DNA of 64,000 nucleotides, from positions 160,786,667-160,850,666 of the forward strand of contig CM075673.1 of assembly GCA_037962975.1 (NCBI GenBank), written 5' to 3'. Shown piece after piece: positions 43,050 through 56,309 of the stretch. A program made the position numbers and the translations under genes. This DNA comes from Clitoria ternatea. Lineage: Eukaryota; Streptophyta; Magnoliopsida; Fabales; Fabaceae. The notes below the pieces were generated by a model. It was not told the DNA's origin. It made no database searches and was given only the letters and a program-made list of their open reading frames with translations. Each line of letters begins with the position of its first letter. The stretch's first letter is position 1.

Positions 43050-44945
43050 GCTCTTCCATATCCGTTGCAATTGAAGTAGAACAAAATCAATTTTATGCAC
43101 AAACAAGAGCTTCTATTGTTTTTGGACATAGAAAACTCCTATACTAATTAAGAACTTTACCTTGGTGTTAAATGAAGATTCTAAGGTAACTATACACACT
43201 AACATAACTAAAACATCTTTAACCATTTGACCAAAAATGGGATACATACTAAAATTGACCTTTCGGTAATTCAATATATCAAAACTTGATGTTCTATTCT
43301 CCAATTAATGTTTCCATGAGATAAAGGTCAATCTCATTTATGTTCAAACTCTCAGTTGAGATGATGTGTATTTTTTAAACTCTAAAGCATATGTGTTATT
43401 TTCAATAGCAGTATCAAAACTTTCCACCTCACCAGCATTGTCTATTGATTGGTTAGACTGCCCATTTCCTAAAAATAACCTATAATTGTTGAACATCGTC
43501 TTGAAAGTTTCCTTTACTCTTTGGCTCAAAAAACCAACATCATGTTTTTCATAAAGCCTTTCAAAGCTCCATTACACAAATCTAGGCTTGTATGGGGGAT
43601 CAAGTATAACAACCACAAAAATCTTCATATTGATAGTTTTCATGTTTCCCGAATACCTGTCATGCTTTAATTCCATCCTTTCAACCATGCTCTCATGTAA
43701 CGGATCTAACTTCCAGCCCATGACTTCAAAGTACTTAATACCAAACAAGACTCGTGAAAGTATTAAGATGATGTCACATATGAAGAACTTGATATTTTAA
43801 GAGTGACATCATAAAATATTTACAAAAACTTAATAAACATACTCAAAATACCATCTTGCATCATGGCATATTCTGAATCTTTTTTACCCTAACCTTTTAA
43901 ATCCCTTTCAAAATTTCAAAGCACCCTTAAGCATAAGATAGTTCGAGTTCCACTTAGTAAGAACATTTAGTTGTACCATACAACTGTCTTGTATCCTGCA
44001 ATCCTTGATAAAGCTTTTAAATCTATTCAAACGACCCAGAAAAGCACATATAAATCTAATAAAATTCTTAATCTTACTAATTGAATCATGGATGTCTTTC
44101 AACCCAACATTAATAATAAGATTTAATATATGTGCACAACACTCGACATGCAAATGTTCACCTTTCAATGGATGAGAATTCTAATCCTTCATTCTATTTT
44201 TAAAGATATAGCAACATCATTTGACTAAGCATTGTCAAAAGTTATGCTAAAAACTCTTGAAACACCTCAACCCAAGAGACATTTCTCTATTATCCTCCCA
44301 ATAGTTTCACTCTTGTGATTCTTGATCAGACAAAAAGTTAATATCCGTTTTGTAATCAGTTGTTAGGAAAACACTTTGATTTAAACTCTTAAACACACTT
44401 TCCAACTTGTTTTTCTCATTGATATACAGATCCCAACAATCTCTAGCAACAATTGTCCTCTCATGAAGATTTAATTTAGGTTACACAATACTCATAAAAA
44501 AACCCGAACCCCCTTCCCTCAACAAATTTAAAAGGCAACTTATCCACCATAATCATCCTAGTAAGTGTTTCTCTACATGCATCAACATCAAATGAAACAA
44601 CGGCTAAGGTATTACCAATCTTTATCCATCTTCCTTTCTCAATTGTTAGACACTTAAAATTGTTTGAGATTGATCACTTAACTCTTTGGGAAAATTTTTA
44701 CATTGAGTTAACAAGTTTTTTTTAAAATTACTTGTCTTATTCCTTTGTGAATCAACAGCATAAGAAGCACTACACTAATTGCATTTAGCTCTAACTTTAA
44801 TTGAGTTAGGAACCTTTACCTAAGTGAAATGCTCTCATGTCCATGATCTAGGTTTGACAACAGGTTTCTTGTCTGGTTCATCTTGTTAACATGAAGAATC
44901 TCCATTGTCTTGAGCCTTTCTCATTTTATCATCAGTTGGAGCTCT
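43050..44945 (-). pseudogene. hAT transposase pseudogene 1
   Basis: Minus-strand fragments appear in the right order for a plant hAT (BED finger, RICESLEEPER-like) transposase. First is a finger region WTWEHFTxV..IKVRAKC and SYAVDSQRNKTSNFKKNLLT (about 44,690-44,900, read across stops). Next come VSFDVDACRETLTRMIMVDK and LPFKFVEG (about 44,500-44,620), then HVECCAHILNLIINVGLKDI and LNVLTKWNSNYLMLKGALKF (43,908-44,168). Last is the C-terminal dimerisation block YPIFGQMVKDVLVM with TLESSFNT (43,113-43,304). At least three frame changes and many stops make it non-functional. CAGGGGTG at 42,606 could be one element end, but no partner end or 8-bp duplication was found. Confidence 0.8.
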
Positions 44946-46379
44946 TGGTGGCTTGTTGCTCTGACTTAGGGTCTAAATAGTTTCATAAGTCCTATGCTTA
45001 GACCACTCATTATTTCAATAGGTACAGGAAAATCAATTCCAGGTAGAGAATTTTCATACAACATCCAATTTTAAAAACCAACTTAATAAATGCAATAAAT
45101 GAGTTAAACCAATTCCTAACTATATGATATTGGTGAAATATGTTGTAATATTACCTTTGAAATTGTTCTAGGGATAAATTGACTTGTATTGAAATGTTTT
45201 CAGCAAGTATAATAAATACAAATCCTACATAACAAAAGAAAAATCAACATGAACACCAGTTGAAATTAATTAGAACAATAATTATAGTTAACTGTATTAT
45301 ACAAGAATAACAGTTAAATTAACAGGAACAACAATTATAATTAATTGTATAAAATTAAAGTAAATAAAACATATAATATGAATTGATACCTTAAACCGTG
45401 TCTTTATTTTCTCTTTTAGCCAAAAACTGATGACTAATACCTCATAGAAGGCTCTGAAGTTGAACCTTCACAAAGGGAAACCATTATTGAGGACCCTACA
45501 CAAAGACTAATAGATGAAGAGATAATGTAGAAATGAAGGTGACCGAGCGAGCAACAACTAAGAGATGAGTGAAAACACAAAGACGAGTAGATGACATATA
45601 GACTAAGAGAACATGAAGAGACAAAGGGGATAGAGCAGAAACTAAGCAAGAAAGAGTAGTGACGAATGAGAATCACACACAAAAGTTTTGTATAAGGTTG
45701 AGGTATTAAGGAGAAGAGTTACTAAGTTTTCTCTTTAGGTTTAAGGTTTACAAAGTAAAAATATGAACATGTAAGTCATATGAGTGATGCAACAAGCACT
45801 GGGTTAGGCCTTATTATCACACCCTCAAAATTATTCAAGGTAAGTCTTATAAGATTCCAACATGACTATACCTTAAATAATCAAGTAGTGTCACTTATTT
45901 TTGAAAATAGGTGATTCTTTTTTTTTTTTAGAACATTGTGCAGGGGATAACTTAGAAAGTGAAATGTGTTAAGTGGTAAATAAATGTAGTAGGATGGAAT
46001 AAAACTTTATATATCAAGTTCAATGATTACATCCATAAGAGCATACTCAATCTCCCTTATAAAATGGGAAAAATACAAAAAGGGTAACTTAGGGCACCTA
46101 CTGGGCTTACTAAGCTCCTAAGCATACTATTACTACTCCTCTCTCTTTTTAGCATCATCATCATCATCTTCTTCTTTAATTTTTGATTCACTACAACGTC
46201 CTGCAAGTAAGGTTTCCGTCTTGGCCATGATACACCATGCTTTTGTCACGCCACTCTGATGCCAACTTCATAAGATGGACCTACTTCAAGGAAGACTGGG
46301 GCATTTCCCTTGTTCAACAAGGGTTTGACAAAATACACAATCATACACATAGAAAATACATAGAAAATACATGGAGTTG
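44946..46379. other. Unassigned; probably flank of the hAT element
   Basis: AT-rich. The frame at 45,434-45,682 (minus) is S/L/C-rich without a domain. An ATC/TTC microsatellite-like run lies at 46,151-46,180. No supported gene. Confidence 0.35.
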
Positions 46380-47138
46380 GCTACTTTGTTTAGATCGTGC
46401 CCAATATGCTTTAGTGAGTTAGTGTTAGTGGGTATTTTTAGACCTTATTGGAAACTTAGTTAGAGAAAGGAGGTTGTATTAAAGTAATCATAGTTTTGAG
46501 TTTTGGAGTTGTTCATAGAGTACTCTGGAAAATCATAAAGGGACGATAACGGGTCATTACTTTTCTCAAGGTATTCTTAGTTTTACTTATGTTTTCTTCC
46601 TTGTTCATTCATGATGATGAGTGGTATAGGTTCTTTTGTGACTCTTGTCAACATGAGTGAGTAGTTTCTTTATACTCTTGGGGATGTTGGAGTAATTCTA
46701 ATTAGAGATATGCAACCTTCTGATTTACTTATTTGAGTTCATATCTTGATTATCAAGAATTCTATGCTAGATTTAGTTAATTTCTTATAAGGAACCATGA
46801 CACCCTTAAAGAATTAATTAAATCGTAGGGAGTAATTCTGACATTTGAACCTTAGGGATAATTGAACCTAAGCAATTTAACATACATGAATCACTTAGTA
46901 TTCATAGGTTACTAGTTCGATAATTAGGATGAAATGAAACCCTTAAGATGGTTTTCCTATAATTAAATTTACAATGTTTAAAGTGCTCTATTTTAGTTTT
47001 TTATTTTAATTCTATAAACCAAAACCATTACTTTTTCAAACTAAAGACTAAAGACCTAACCAATGCTTAGTGGCATGGTCCTTGTGGGATCGATATTTTT
47101 ATCATGTAATAAAACTTGTGCACTTATGGGCAATATCA
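46380..47138 (+). repeat. Athila-like LTR fragment, copy 1
   Basis: Aligns over about 740 bp with 53,160-53,911 (shared landmarks: GATCGTGCC, GAGTGAGTAGTT, TTTAGTTAATTTCTTATAA, CACTTAGTATTC.TAGGTTACTAGTT, AAAGACCTAAC). It ends ACTTGTGCACTTATGGGCAATATCA, in the manner of Athila LTR ends. No primer site follows. Confidence 0.6.
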
Positions 47139-47219
47139 ACTTCAAACAAATTTTGTTGATGATTGGGCGTCTAAAGTTTTAAAAGAAGAACATGTTGATA
47201 CAGCTTTGTTTAAATCACC

Positions 47220-47486
47220 TCAAACAATGTAAATTTTACATTTGTTTTGATAGCAATGTAGAATTGGATAATGTAAAATCTAGTTACTTCACACATTGGT
47301 TTTAAAACCAATGTAAAAAGTAAATTCTACATCGATTTTTCAACCAAATCCGAAGTAGAATCTTACTTTCTAAATCATTTCCCCCTATAATCGAGGTTTA
47401 ATCCCTCATTCTACATCAGTTTTTAGCTATAACCGATGTAAAATCTAGAGTTTTCACATTGATTTTCTACTAAAACTAATGTATAC
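47220..47486. mobile_element. Palindrome-rich DNA-transposon fragment (CACTA-like?)
   Basis: Several inverted motifs of the type ACATTGGTT and AACC(A/G)ATGT, including a perfect 22-bp palindrome at 47,293-47,314. Such repeated short inverted motifs are typical of CACTA subterminal regions. At 47,487-47,500 the sequence ACTACACCAAAAAT may start another CACTA-type end, followed by GTAGTTTTAGCTACCAC. No transposase. Confidence 0.4.
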
Positions 47487-47500
47487 TACACCAAAAATTT

Positions 47501-48161
47501 ACTTTTAGTGCAAGTCAAAAACCTATTAGTGTTATTGTAACCGCATAGTAGGTAGTTTTTGTTTTAAAAAAAAATGTGGTAGTTTTAGCTACCACTTGTT
47601 TTCTAATTTATATATTTTTTGAGACAATTATTAAAAGTAAAATATAAAAATAATAAATCTAAAGTGAAATAATATCACATTTATAATATACGTATATATA
47701 ATATATAAAGTTTATATCTATGTAAAAAAAATTAAAGACAAGTGTCTGAACTATCTTGAAAAGTACACAATAATTTTAACAAAGTTATAAACAAACAATT
47801 TCTAATAAATAACTTGTTGAATGTTTTTGAATATCTTCTATCTCGTCCACACAAAATAGATATACATTCGTGGATTGCTAAAAGTTAAAAAAGATGTAAT
47901 CAATAAAACCACAACACTATCTTTCTTTATATATATATAAGATATATCTTATAAGAAATATTTTTTATGTAAGAGTGAAAGCAGTAACTATGGGTCATTT
48001 TTAAAAGATGTTTCTCATGATTAAAAGATTTTTAAAATTATATTACCACTTAAAAAGTTACACGACCTTTTAAAAAAATCACATGACTAATATATTCTAA
48101 TCTCAATCATTCATAATAAGATCTTACAGTTTATTCCTAGTGTTTTATTCCTCTTACTATT

Positions 48162-48215
<54 letters not shown>

Positions 48216-49685
48216 TGGCAACATATCTTTCAAGGTATTAACTCATGCAAAACTAAATATTTATTCCAACTAAAATACTGAAATTTATAAGGTGTGTAGA
48301 AGCAATGTAACATTTATAATTGACAATTAAATAACACTTGGAAAACTGGAAACTAAAACACTAGTATTTATTTTACTCTCTTTTACATTGGTTGGTCAGA
48401 ACTATGTAAATAATATCATGTAAATTCGAGTTTTTCATTAGTAAATGTTTGTTTTGTATATGTCTAAACCACACCTTATAATTTTCTATTATTTTTTTAT
48501 AAGGGTGTCACATCAATTCTATTTTAAATATTCTCATTTTTTATTTAATTTTTTATTATGTGATCATACATTCATTTCAATATCTTTATCTCAACTAACT
48601 ATATTTGATGTTTGTGTGTTGTCCCTTTACTTCCAATACTCACTCTCATAAAGCATTCGATTTTATGACAATACGATGAAAAATTCCCTTTAAGTTTGTT
48701 AGATATTTTTTTTTATCACATAACTCTCAAAGTTTTTCTCCATTTCAATCACCCAACTTGTATGTATGAGAAATATCTTTATTAATATTTCACCATCATC
48801 TTGTATTATTGAACCAAGATCCTTGAACATTGACACTTGACATATAACTTAATCCATAATTTTTACCTCCAAGTTGTTATCAACTTGTCTCTTGTTAACT
48901 TATATAGTATATAATCTATTTTACTTTACTCAACCAAACACCTTTAGATTTCAAAGACGGTTGCCACAACTCCAATTTAGAATTGATTTTTTCGATTGAC
49001 TACATTATCTATAAAAATCATGCATTTAAGAACATCTTTTTGGATTTATTTTGTTAAGGCGTCCAAGACTAAATCAAACAATTAAGGAGTCAAAGAAGAC
49101 ATTTGATGCAAATCAATCTTTATAAAAAAAAAGTCATTTATCTTTAAAAAAATAAGAAATTATTTCTATTAAGTTAAAATAATTATATTAATGCGAAATT
49201 TTAATTCAAATTAATGTTTGGTGATGTCTCACTTTCTCAATTTACTATGGTTCTACTTTAGAGTAACTTTTTCTTTTTTCTATTATTTATTTATTTATAG
49301 TGTCACTTTTAGGTTGGTTTAGCAAGCAATGAGCACGGTTGAAGGTGCTCTCCAAGTCAAGTGAATTTTCTTCTTTAATGATACTATTGAAAATTACTAC
49401 TTGCAATGCAAAGATATATAAAAACAAGTACCTTCTTTTTATTTAAAATTTTATTTTGTAATCTCTATTATTCGTCTTTACAGCAGTGTCAATATCTGTA
49501 TATCTCCTAATAATGAATCTAGCTGCGTATCAATTACAAAATGAAAACTTTAAACCACCCATCAAATTTTAATCCTAGCCACTGTGCGTTAAATAAATTT
49601 CTTATTAGAAGAATTTCTTCAATAGTCTAGAACTTTGCACAATAAAGTGAAGCCTAAGAGATCGGTTTCCTCATCAATTCAGAAA
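47501..49685. other. AT-rich region with (AT)n microsatellite
   Basis: An (AT)n run at 48,167-48,213. A 68-codon frame at 48,445-48,651 has no domain. No other supported feature. Confidence 0.5.
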
Positions 49686-49853
49686 ATGTTTGGTTTACAT
49701 TTGAAGAAACGGAGTTATAAAAATGAAAAAATCTAAAGGTTAATATTGATTTTTCACGTCATTCAAGACAATTAAAATTTTATGTAACCGTAGGACCAAA
49801 TTTTTCTGTTGGCCCACCTCCGTTCTGTTGGTATATATGGCAAACCAAACATG
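49686..49853. mobile_element. MITE family A, copy 2
   Basis: ATGTTTGGTTTACATTTGAA at the left and GCAAACCAAACAT at the right give a 13-bp inverted terminus. The inner block GGTTAATATTGATTTTTCAC is shared with copies 1 and 3. Confidence 0.7.
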
Positions 49854-50576
49854 CTCTTACTCGCTAATGTTTAGCTATTTTAATATGGGTTATTTTTAAA
49901 ATCGGTATAATTTATAACTGACGTTAAAAAATTACTTTACATTATTTTTAAAAAATAGATGTAGAAAGTGAAAAAAAAAAGCTCAACAAGGGACACGTAG
50001 AAGGATCTCATCAGAGAATCCAATCTCCATGTGGAATCTATGAAATCTAAAAACTTCCCCCTTGCTCAAAGCCAAAGTAAAAGTAAAATATTGTTGGTTT
50101 ATGACATTTTCTGTGACTATATTTAATAACTTAATTTTCACATCACATGATGTAGCTTTCTCAGTCAACCAACTACACCTACGGAAGCCGAATTCCCTTT
50201 TATATCTTTTTTTATTCTTTCTCACTCATAATTAATTAGTGGAGCCTCAATAATAAGCATATATGGTGAAGTGAAACCACATAAAAAAATCCAATGATCT
50301 AAACAACTTGCCATTCCAACCTTTGTAACTTATATATAATATTCAAAATTTTAAACTTGTATCTCCACGAACCCCATAGGAGACTAATTCTTCAACCAGC
50401 TGAAATCTAAATCTTTGTCACCACGGACAAATTTTGATCAAAAAAATTCACTTTTACTATTACCAATTCAGACTCTAAACCCTAATAATCTATTTTGAAC
50501 TATAGTTTTAAGAAGTTACAGCCTCCTCTTTTTTCAAAATTAAGTTTGAACTTTATAGCATTTAAAAAGTGATAAT

Positions 50577-50779
50577 GGACCCGTTTGTTTAAATTTATTT
50601 TAAGTGTTTTTTAAAAAAGTATTTTTTTTATTTTTAATATACAGATCAGAGTTGCTTCTTAAATTAAGTAGAAATCTGTTTATTTTTAAAACTTTAAACA
50701 AATACATCAAAATTTAAAATAAATATTTTTTAATTAAAAAAATACTTATCACTTAAAATAAGTTTAACCAAACGAGTCC
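50577..50779. mobile_element. Tourist-like MITE, 203 bp
   Basis: The ends GGACCCGTTTGTTTAAATTT and the complement of AAATAAGTTTAACCAAACGAGTCC match over about 30 bp, with AAT on both sides as a likely 3-bp target duplication. End sequence and duplication length fit the PIF/Harbinger (Tourist) group. Non-coding and AT-rich. Confidence 0.75.
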
Positions 50780-51750
50780 AATTTCCTCCTAGTTTTAATT
50801 TACAATAATTCCACTAATTTTAAGGAAAAAATATAGAATCCTACGTAAACTACAAAGTATATTTCCTAAACAAACAATTGGAAAGTTTTTAACTTCTTTT
50901 AGTTTAGATTATGGAATGATGAGTTAACCAAATAGTCTTACTTGAGAGTGAAAAAGGTAAATTTAGGTCATACAATCATATATAAATAGTTATAATTAAA
51001 AGTTTTTTAACTTTTGTAAAAAAGTTACATAATTAATATATTTTAATCTCGAACGTTCATAATAAAATTTAACGAATTAGATTTATTTCTCTCTTTTCTC
51101 ATGTTATATACTATGTGGGCATTTGAACGGATGTAACTCTTTCTCGGATGAGGAAAATTTTGACAAGAAAAACCGGAACATTTTAATTATAGAGTTACTT
51201 GTAGAATCTTTTGATTTTTATTAATTTTTTATATCGTATCCGAAGATCCACACAGACACTACCGAAAAAAGTTTATCTTACAATAAGTTGTAACGTACGT
51301 TATCGTAAAAAAAAATGTTTTAAGCGTTAAAAACTTATAGAGTTACTAAAAAAATAAGTTTAAATTTAAAACCTATAATTTTTTTAACATTAACCCTAAA
51401 GTATTAATAAGGTCAATTTAGCGATGTGCTATGCAAGAAAAATGAATATTTATTGATGTTCCACGTCAAGTAAAGAGAAGAATAAAAGGGTATGAATAAT
51501 AATAATAAAAAGAATAAATGGGTAAAAAACCACAATGAATATAAAGAGGTAGTTTGAGTATGGTTAGTTGTGTGTGAGTAGATGGTTTGCAAGTTTTATA
51601 TGGATAAAAAAAAAAAGACTTGGAGTTATTCAATAAGGGTTTGTACTTTCTCCTTATAAAAATTTCAAGTGGAGTAATAAATTATTTTGGGAAGAAATGT
51701 TCAACAACGTTAAATTTATACTTTCTTAGTTTTGTTCTTGTTTTTGGGGG

Positions 51751-51923
51751 ATGTTTGGTTTGCAGTTGGGGAAACGGAGTTGAGTTGAAGTGAAAAATTT
51801 AAAGGTTGATATTAATTTTTCACACTGTTTGAGATAATCAAAACACCGTTGACCCGTAGGATCAAAAACCTCCCACTGACCAACGGAGGTTTTCTCTGTT
51901 TGAAAAAGTTTCCAAACGTCCTC
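51751..51923. mobile_element. MITE family A, copy 3
   Basis: ATGTTTGGTTTGCAGTTGGG at the left and TTTCCAAACGTCC at the right. Internally it shares AAAGGTTGATATTAATTTTT with copy 1. Confidence 0.65.
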
Positions 51924-52799
51924 TTGATTGGGGAGCCAAAAGAGAATTATGAGGAAAGATTTTCTGTTCCGGTGTGAAATGATTTGAATATTTTAACTTG
52001 AGGATGAATGATTAAACACTGTTCATTGTAAACATAAAAAAATTATCAACCTTCTTTTATGGTACAGAAAAACAATCATCAACCTTAAAGTAAGTATTGA
52101 ACATTAAAAAACGTAAGGGCAAAACTACTGTAAGAACTAAATTTGAGTTTAACAAAATAAAAATCAGGCTTAATTAAAAAAATTCTTAAATTTGGCTAAT
52201 GTGTTCGTCTTCTAGGTTGTTTTCAACAACTTTTTTTTAATGTTGTATACTCTTTTATGTTGATTTTTAACTAACTATGTCTCTCTTGATTCCTAAAATT
52301 AAGTAAAATTTGTTTCCATTTTAATTGTTTCAAACTATCAAAATGGGTCGGAGCTTAATGAAGAAGCCCTGAATGAGAATTGCGTAAATTGAGTCTACCT
52401 CGAATACAGTCTATGATTGATCAGGCTTTTAATACTAGGTTGGCCCAAGCTTGAATGAGTACCCACTACAATTTATATTATTTTTTAAACTTTTTATTTA
52501 AAGAATAAAAGAATATCATTAAGTGAAGAGGAAACCCTAAAATTTGAAAGAGTACCCCGAGTCCCCACCCTGCGACCTTCTCTTTCTCCTTTCTCTATGT
52601 GTGGTGACAATGTGGGGTTCTCCCTCCCCCTTAACCTCAAGTCTGGGACCATTCGACGCTAGCATGGGCATGGTAGTCGGCAAGCCTTTCTTTCTTTATG
52701 ATGAGCTCCCTTTCTCGGCATGATGGTTCTTCTTTGTGCTGCCTCTTTTCTCTTCTTTGTGGTCCTAAACTTCTCATCTCCATGGTGGTCCATGTGTGC
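51924..52799. other. Unassigned; GC-richer patch at 52,560-52,790
   Basis: AT-rich up to 52,500. Then a patch with CCCTCCCCCTTAACC and GGTGGTCC that lacks an open frame. Its origin is unclear; it lies directly left of the Athila-like LTR. Confidence 0.3.
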
Positions 52800-53911
52800 T
52801 TTGATGCATTCCCAAAATAAACTATTATGAGTCATTTTATTGGAATGTTTAATAAATATTTTAGGATTTGTGTCAGCTTTGTTTAGTTATAGTTTATTTC
52901 CGTGTTTTGACCCATCTATGTTTTGTTTTTATGTTTTGTAGGTAGACAAGTAATAAAGGCCCAATTTTGGGTTCATAAAGGATTGCAAGCAAAAAGCATA
53001 TGAGATAAGACTCCAAGAAAAGTCAAAGTTAAGCCAACTAAGCCCAATAGAGCGAAGGAAGAGCTCCACGACCTTTGGATGGACTCCAATTTAGCTATGG
53101 GCATACCAACTTGGTTATGAAGTTGGTCAAACCTCATTTTAGCCATCTTTTAACTCTGTTTGGATCGTGCCTTGTTACACTTTAGTTAGTCAATATTAGT
53201 AGGTCTTTTTAGACACCATTCAGACCTAGTTAGAAAGTTAGAGAGAGTGAGAGTAATCCTAATTTTAGAGTTCTTAGAGTTGTTTGTTAGAGTACTTTGA
53301 GGAATCGCGAAGAGACGGTGATGGTTCATCCATTTCTCAATGTATTCTTAATTTTATTTTATTTTTCTCTTTTGATCATTATGGTTAGTGGTATAGGTTA
53401 TTCTTTTGTGACTTCGTTGATTATGAGTGAGTAGTTCCTTATACTCATCCTCGATGTCAGATTAATCTCAATTAAAGAAGTATGTAACCTTATTGATTTA
53501 CTTACTTGAATTCATTTTTCAAATTATCTTGTATTCTATGCTAAATTTAGTTAATTTCTTATAAAGGAATTATGATAGTCTTAAAATAGTCAACTAATAT
53601 GTAGAAGTAATTCCGGCAATTGAACCTTAGGGATAAATGTACACAAGTAATATTTAACATTCATGGCTCACTTAGTATTCCTAGGTTACTAGTTTGATAA
53701 TTTGGATGAAACGAAACCCCCAAGAATTCTTTTCCATAATTAATTTTACATTGTTTAAAGTGCTTTATTTTATTTTGTTTTTACTTTTATCCTTCAAATC
53801 ACAACCATTGTTTACTTAAACTAAAGTCTAAAGACCTAACTAATACTCAATGACGCGGTCCTTATTATATTTTTATTAGCAATAAAATCAGTGCACTTGC
53901 AGATGATATCA
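52800..53911 (+). repeat. Athila-like LTR, copy 2
   Basis: Second member of the family at 46,380. Its right end GTGCACTTGCAGATGATATCA is followed by TTGGTGTCGTTGTTTGGGA (53,917-53,935), a degraded form of the TGGCGCCGTTGCCGGGGA-type primer site of Athila elements. This makes it a 5' LTR on the plus strand. The left limit is approximate. Confidence 0.65.
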
Positions 53912-55680
53912 AGTTTTTGGTGTCGTTGTTTGGGACTATAATCCATTAGAATCGATCAAGTTTAAGGACCTTGGGATTGAGCTTTTTTCCTTTTGTTTTA
54001 ATTTTTGATGGATTTTTAATTTTCTAAAAATTGAAATTTTCTTTTTGAAAAAAATGAAAAAATAATATTTTTGTTGTTATTTATTTTGATTTGATTAGGA
54101 TTTTCTAGAATTAGGATTAATATCTTTTATTATTTTATGTTATCTATTTTTATATATTCAGATTTGTTAGGATTTTGTTTTTATTTTTTGATTATAAAGA
54201 TTTCTAACTCTTAGTTATCTTATCTTTAGAGATTATGAGTATAGTTAAGAGTAGGATTTGTTTTTTTATTTGGTTTTGAATTTTTTGATTTGTTAGGGTT
54301 AGGGTTAGCATTAGAATTAGTTTGAAATTTGATATTTAAATTATGTATGATCGCATGTTGAATTATTTTTATTTTGTGATTAAGATTAGTTACTTTAGAT
54401 TTAAATTTTTCATACCATTGGTGCTACTAACGTTTTATTTGAGATTTGAAACATGACAGACCATCTGGTTGGATCCTTAATGATGGTTGTGCATCCTCTT
54501 ATTCATCAAATAGAGATGGTTCTATACCATACCATGAGTGCCACTAACATATTCTATGAACTATGTGATATGACATTACATGATAGACCGTCTTGTTAGA
54601 GAATGAGTCATAGAACATCGATGAGCCTTTAACTATTTGAACTTACGTCCAAACTTCAAGAGCCAAGTTTGAATGAACCCTTATAGGTTGACCAATAATT
54701 GGAATTGCTAAAGGCATGGTTTATGGAAAAGGAAACGAATAGAGATGAGATGGGTGGTTCTAACCTCATTCAAGAAGAGATAAGGGCCTAACTTATGGTG
54801 CAATAAGCTTCTTTTATTTCATAGTTGATTCAGGAAACATCAGATGAGGGTCTTGGTAAGTGCTACACCTCTGTAGACCAAGTGATTTTTGACTTGGAGG
54901 TAAGTTCTGAACCCTTTCTAAGATTTAATGAGCCACTCTTAGCTACTTTGTTTGAATGTTTTGATTTTGATGATGGCTCAAGCACTTTAGCTTTGGGTGA
55001 TGGGAGGCTTTGAGTTTATTGTTGCTAACTCCATTCCAACTTTTGTTAAGGATTCTTTATGTAAGATTGATTTTCTTCAAGAAGTGACTGTAAAGGAAGC
55101 ACTAAAAAGCTACGTACAAGAGTAGCTTGAGGTGGTTGGCTTGGTTGAAAACGTGTTAGGATAAGAAAATAGTAAATAAAACTCTCAGTTTATCCAATTG
55201 ATGAAAGTGTTCCCACCTACACCCATTCATGAACCTAACCAAGAGCATGGGGAACACCAAATTAAAGAATTAGAAGAAGAAGTGGCTACCTGATAAAGTT
55301 CATATGAATTGGTTCAAAAAGAAGGATGTCAAGCCCATTGGTCAGAGGGAGTTACTGGAAAAGGATTGGATAATACTAATGCACTCAAGCCTTAAGCTTT
55401 TCTCGAGCATGCTCTAAGGAAGATGGTTTGGACCATCCCAATTGAGAAGAACCTTTCCTCTTGGAGGCCTAAGGGTTTGGATTGGAAACATAAGGACCTA
55501 TATGGTCCATGATGAAGGTCCCATGGGCACTGATTAAGGTTTGGTATGACTCTAACCTTTAGACTAACACTAATTGGGAGGACACCCAATGTTTGTGTGA
55601 TTTTAATTTAGTAGAATCTCAAGACAGAGTCAATTGATTGATATTTGATTTTTGTCTTGCATTTAGAACTTTTTGATTTA
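53912..55680 (+). pseudogene. Decayed internal region of the Athila-like element
   Basis: After the primer-site remnant comes an AT-rich leader (to about 54,430), then short open pieces: MTDHLVGSLMMVVHPLIHQI (54,453 on), EPLLATLFECFDFDDGSSTL (within 54,825-55,013) and VFPPTPIHEPNQEHGEHQIK (about 55,207). Stops and frame shifts throughout. ATTGGGAGGACACCCAATGT at 55,573-55,592 resembles the TGGGAGGCAACCCA motif found near the 3' part of Athila elements. No RT or integrase motif was found, so most of pol is gone. Confidence 0.45.
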
Positions 55681-56309
55681 TGTTTTAAGTGTGCATAAAG
55701 CATAAAAATTGAAGCCAAAGGTGTGAAATCATGTTTGGAATGAGGAGCAATGCCCTAGGGTGTAAGAAACTAGCCAAATCAAGGCAATTGGGCACAAAAG
55801 CAAGCCTGCAACCATGGGATCGAATAGGGACATCAACAATGCACCATGGCCAAGTTGTGGTAGGAGATCTTAAACCATGGAGGCCAAACAAAGAAGTTCA
55901 TGGCCAACCTGTGGGAAAATCCCACGATCGTGAACTCGTATAGACATGCCATACCTAACAAAGGATACCCATGGTCAGGCCATGGGCACGTACCCTTGTC
56001 TGTGGGGAGCCCCAAGCGGGTATTTCTTCTCTTTAACTCTCTATACCTTTCACTTTTGCCTTCTTTTTCTATTTTCACTATCCCTCTCCAAAATCCTTTA
56101 TCTCCAACCTTAAACCCCTTACATTTCCCATCGTCCAAACACTAAACCCTAAACCTATTTCCCTCTATTAAACCTTCACATTACTTCTTCCTTTCTTAAC
56201 AAGAAACATACTTATTCCAAATTCCTATCCCTTAAAATCATCACCACCACATTAACCTTCTTCCTTTCTTCCAACTCTACACAAAAGAAATGGTATGGAA
56301 AATGGGAAA
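55681..56309 (+). other. Probable Athila-related non-coding fragment
   Basis: CCATGG-rich stretch (ACCATGGGATCG, CACCATGGCC, CCCATGGTCAGGCCATGG) followed by a pyrimidine-rich leader (56,015-56,280), a combination seen in Athila-type LTR and leader sequence. No LTR partner to 52,800-53,911 was recognised. Confidence 0.35.

Noticed and set aside
54293..54310. TTAGGGTTAGGGTTAG, telomere-like
   Set aside because: Only about two and a half units in an AT-rich context; no longer array, so chance or a minor interstitial motif.
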